The notes under the pieces: generated by a model | Seen by the model: only the letters and a program-made list of their open reading frames with translations | What the model was told of the DNA's origin: nothing | Database searches by the model: none | Position numbers and translations under genes: made by a program | Part shown: positions 5,520 through 7,296 of the stretch, in pieces | How the letters are laid out: each line of letters starts with the position of its first letter | Numbering within the stretch: the first letter of the stretch is position 1 | NCBI GenBank assembly: GCA_017428585.1 | Contig: JAFRQN010000169.1 | Coordinates: forward strand, 1 to 7,296 | From: Bacteroidota bacterium | GTDB taxonomy: Bacteria; Bacteroidota; Ignavibacteria; Kapaibacteriales; UBA2268 | Length of the DNA stretch: 7,296 nucleotides | Direction: 5' to 3'

Positions 5520-6548
5520 ATGATAACACAACAAATGCAAATGCCAGATAAAATTCAAATTGAGGAAACTATTTCTAGTTCTCATTGTAGATTTGTAATG
5601 CAGCCACTCGAAAGTGGATATGCAAATACTGTTGGCAACGCGATGCGTAGAGTTTTACTCTCGTCTATACCAGGAGCAGCTATCGTTGGAGTAAAAATAT
5701 CAAATGTATTACATGAATTCCAAAGTATCCCGCATGTTGTGGAAGATGTTTCTGAAATTATTCTTAACTTGAAAGAAGTTAAAATCAAATGTAATAATGA
5801 TAAGAAAAATCAGAAAGTTTCATTTCATGTAAAAGGTCCAGGTAGTTTAACTGCCAAACATATTCAAGAAGCAGCTCCTTATCTCGAAATTATGGATCTT
5901 AATCAGCATATAGCTGAACTTTCTAAAGATGCTGATTTTGATATGGAACTTAAAATTGGTAGAGGGAAAGGTTTTGTTCCTGCTGAAGAACAAGTAACTG
6001 TAGATTTCCCTTTAGGAATGTTACCTATAGATTCCGTTTATACACCAGTTTTGCTTGTTAATATATCAATAGAGGCTTTTAGAGTTGGTCAAAGAACTGA
6101 TTATGAGCGTTTAATTCTTGATGTTAAAACTGATGGTACTATTACGGCTCAAGATGCAGTACATTATGCTTCTAGAATTCTTATTGAACACTTTAAATTA
6201 TTTGCTGGATTGGATGTTTCTTTAGATGATGAAATTATCACAACTGTTGCTCCTCCAGAAGATGAAGTGAAAATCGCTGAAAAAAATAGAATTAGAGCTA
6301 TTCTTTTGACACCAGTTGAGGATCTTGAGCTTTCTGTAAGATCTCATAATTGTCTTAGAAATGCTAATATTAAAAATATAGCACAACTTGTACAACTACA
6401 AGAAAGTGAATTATTAAAATTTAGAAATTTTGGTAAAAAATCTCTTACTGAATTAGGCGAACTTATTCATATGCACGGACTTAGTTTTGGTATGAATACA
6501 GAGCAATATCTTAAGGAAGATATAAAACCACCTATTATTAATTTTTAA
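5520..6548 (+). CDS. rpoA: DNA-directed RNA polymerase subunit alpha
   Basis: Alpha dimerises to start RNA polymerase assembly, and its C-terminal domain contacts upstream promoter DNA and activators. The 342-residue product is full length. The N-terminal domain (about 10-235) contains FVMQPLESGYANTVGNAMRR (25-44), VLLSSIPGAAI, HEFQSIPHVVEDVSEIILNL and IGRGKGFVPAEE (146-157). After a linker the C-terminal domain begins at about residue 262 with PVEDLELSVRSHNCL (265-279) and has FGKKSLTELGELI (304-316). The DNA-contact residues known from E. coli line up: Arg265 with Arg274, Asn268 with Asn277, Gly296 with Gly305, Lys298 with Lys307 and Ser299 with Ser308; Lys271 is Arg280 here. It lies directly after rpsK, with no rpsD between, and 18 bases before rplQ. 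Confidence 0.98.
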   Translation: MITQQMQMPDKIQIEETISSSHCRFVMQPLESGYANTVGNAMRRVLLSSIPGAAIVGVKISNVLHEFQSIPHVVEDVSEIILNLKEVKIKCNNDKKNQKVSFHVKGPGSLTAKHIQEAAPYLEIMDLNQHIAELSKDADFDMELKIGRGKGFVPAEEQVTVDFPLGMLPIDSVYTPVLLVNISIEAFRVGQRTDYERLILDVKTDGTITAQDAVHYASRILIEHFKLFAGLDVSLDDEIITTVAPPEDEVKIAEKNRIRAILLTPVEDLELSVRSHNCLRNANIKNIAQLVQLQESELLKFRNFGKKSLTELGELIHMHGLSFGMNTEQYLKEDIKPPIINF

Positions 6549-6566
6549 AATATAATGAGTTTATAA

Positions 6567-7106
6567 ATGAGACACTTAGTTAGAGGACGTAAATTTAATA
6601 GAACAAAAAGTCATAGAGATGCTATGCTTAATAATATAGCAACCGCTCTTTTTGAACATAAAAAAATATATACTACAGAAGCAAAAGCAAAAGAAGTTAA
6701 AATGTTAGCTGAAAAATTAATCACTAAAGCTAAACATGCTCTTGCTAATGAAAAGCAGGGAACTCTTCCTAAAGGACAAACTATTGATATACATAATAGA
6801 AGAATAGTAGCTAAAAATATTAGAAATAAAGCTGTTATTCAAGAACTTTTTGATGCTATAGCTCCTGCTGTAGAAAATAGAAATGGTGGTTATACAAGAA
6901 TCGTCAAAACTGGTATAAGAAGAGGAGACGGTGGTAGAACTGCTATTATAGAACTTGTTGATTGGTCAGCACCTCAAGATGGTACTATTTCTAATAAACC
7001 TGCAAAAAAGAAAGCTGTACAGAAAAAACAAGTTGAAAAAAAAGCTAAAGTAGAAAAAAATACTTCAGAAAAAGAAGAAACTACTGATGCAGAAGTAAAA
7101 GAATAA
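6567..7106 (+). CDS. rplQ: 50S ribosomal protein L17 (bL17) with long charged C-terminal tail
   Basis: L17 is a large-subunit protein near the peptide exit tunnel and closes the alpha operon in most bacteria. The core covers residues 1 to about 133: MRHLVRGRKFNRTKSHRDAM at the start, ALFEHKKIYTTEAKAKEVK (27-45), and NGGYTRIVKTGIRRGDGG (106-123) before IIELVDW. Residues 134-179 are an extra tail made mostly of Lys, Glu, Ala and Thr, probably disordered; the E. coli protein ends at 127. Such tails are common in Bacteroidota relatives. The ATG has no Shine-Dalgarno sequence; an ATG at 6555 runs into a stop after three codons and is excluded. A strong terminator follows 34 bases after the stop. 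Identity is certain; the role of the tail is unknown. Confidence 0.97.
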   Translation: MRHLVRGRKFNRTKSHRDAMLNNIATALFEHKKIYTTEAKAKEVKMLAEKLITKAKHALANEKQGTLPKGQTIDIHNRRIVAKNIRNKAVIQELFDAIAPAVENRNGGYTRIVKTGIRRGDGGRTAIIELVDWSAPQDGTISNKPAKKKAVQKKQVEKKAKVEKNTSEKEETTDAEVKE

Positions 7107-7140
7107 TATAAATTTGTATTTACATAAATATAATTGTAGC

Positions 7141-7172
7141 AAAAACGACCTTTATGGTCGTTTTTTGTTTTT
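7141..7172 (+). terminator. Intrinsic terminator of the operon
   Basis: A perfect 10-bp stem is formed by AAAAACGACC (7141-7150) and GGTCGTTTTT (7156-7165), with the loop TTTAT and a T-rich tail to 7172. The five G-C/C-G pairs at the top of the stem stand out from the AT-rich surroundings. It lies 34 bases after the rplQ stop, in the place where the transcript should end. Confidence 0.9.
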
Positions 7173-7236
7173 AAACTAATTAGCTTTATGCAATAATATG
7201 ATTATTTATATTCAAAATTGAAAAGAAATATAAAAA

Positions 7237-7296
7237 TATTTATTTGATTGATAAAAAGGAAGGATTAATCCTTCCTTTTTATCAATCAAATAAATA
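7237..7296. repeat. 60-bp perfect palindrome at the window end
   Basis: Bases 7237-7266 are the exact reverse complement of 7267-7296, with no spacer. The centre, GGAAGGATTAATCCTTCC (7258-7275), is flanked by five A on the left and five T on the right, the form of a terminator that works in both directions. The matching continues for another 16 bases on each side, to the last base of the window. It may be a bidirectional terminator between rplQ and a convergent gene, or a fold-back artefact at a contig end. Between the two hairpins, 7173-7236 is AT-rich with nothing recognisable. Confidence 0.8.

Noticed and set aside
7109..7116. TAAATTTG after rplQ, an exact match to the -7 part of the Bacteroidota promoter pattern
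   Set aside because: No TTTG lies 19-21 bases upstream, and a strong terminator follows within about 25 bases, so a useful promoter is unlikely.
1..7296. A hidden novel system, mobile element, CRISPR array or transferred island
   Set aside because: All genes belong to the conserved spc/alpha ribosomal block in standard order and on one strand. No foreign gene, array of spaced repeats or transposase was seen on either strand.

Overview
The window is a stretch of a bacterial ribosomal-protein super-operon (the spc block running into the alpha block). Every gene is on the + strand. The DNA is AT-rich, about one third G+C by eye. The order is rplF (3' end only), rplR, rpsE, rpmD, rplO, secY, map, infA, rpmJ, rpsM, rpsK, rpoA, rplQ. 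A clear intrinsic terminator follows, and then a 60-bp perfect palindrome that runs exactly to the last base. No mobile element, CRISPR array, tRNA or rRNA gene was seen. No stretch of 300 bases lacks a gene; the largest gene-free piece is the 190 bases after rplQ.

The organism looks like a member of the Fibrobacterota-Chlorobiota-Bacteroidota (FCB) group. Three things point there. The gap before infA holds an exact match to the promoter pattern described for Bacteroidota (TTTG, about 20 bases, TAnnTTTG). The secY-map-infA-rpmJ order without adk fits the group. From memory, RpoA, L15, L17 and S11 resemble Chlorobi/Ignavibacteria/Bacteroidota homologues. Start-site signals are mixed: five genes have an A/T-rich leader without a Shine-Dalgarno (SD) sequence, as is typical of Bacteroidota, while others have good SD sequences. 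That argues for an early-branching or Chlorobi-side lineage, but the placement is an inference.

Layout: 1-1463 carries rplF, rplR, rpsE and rpmD. 1525-3313 carries rplO and secY, which overlap by 8 bases. 3385-4155 is map, preceded by an AT-rich hairpin. 4156-4262 holds the likely internal promoter. 4263-6548 carries infA, rpmJ, rpsM, rpsK and rpoA, and 6567-7106 is rplQ. rpsD, often found between rpsK and rpoA, is not there.

The genes work together in protein production: large-subunit proteins L6, L18, L30, L15, L36 and L17, small-subunit proteins S5, S13 and S11, initiation factor IF1, the SecY export channel, the aminopeptidase that removes initiator methionine, and the RNA polymerase alpha subunit. 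This is core, conserved machinery. I found no sign of an undescribed system; the points worth checking are the terminal palindrome, the promoter, the absent rpsD and the split in start-site signals.
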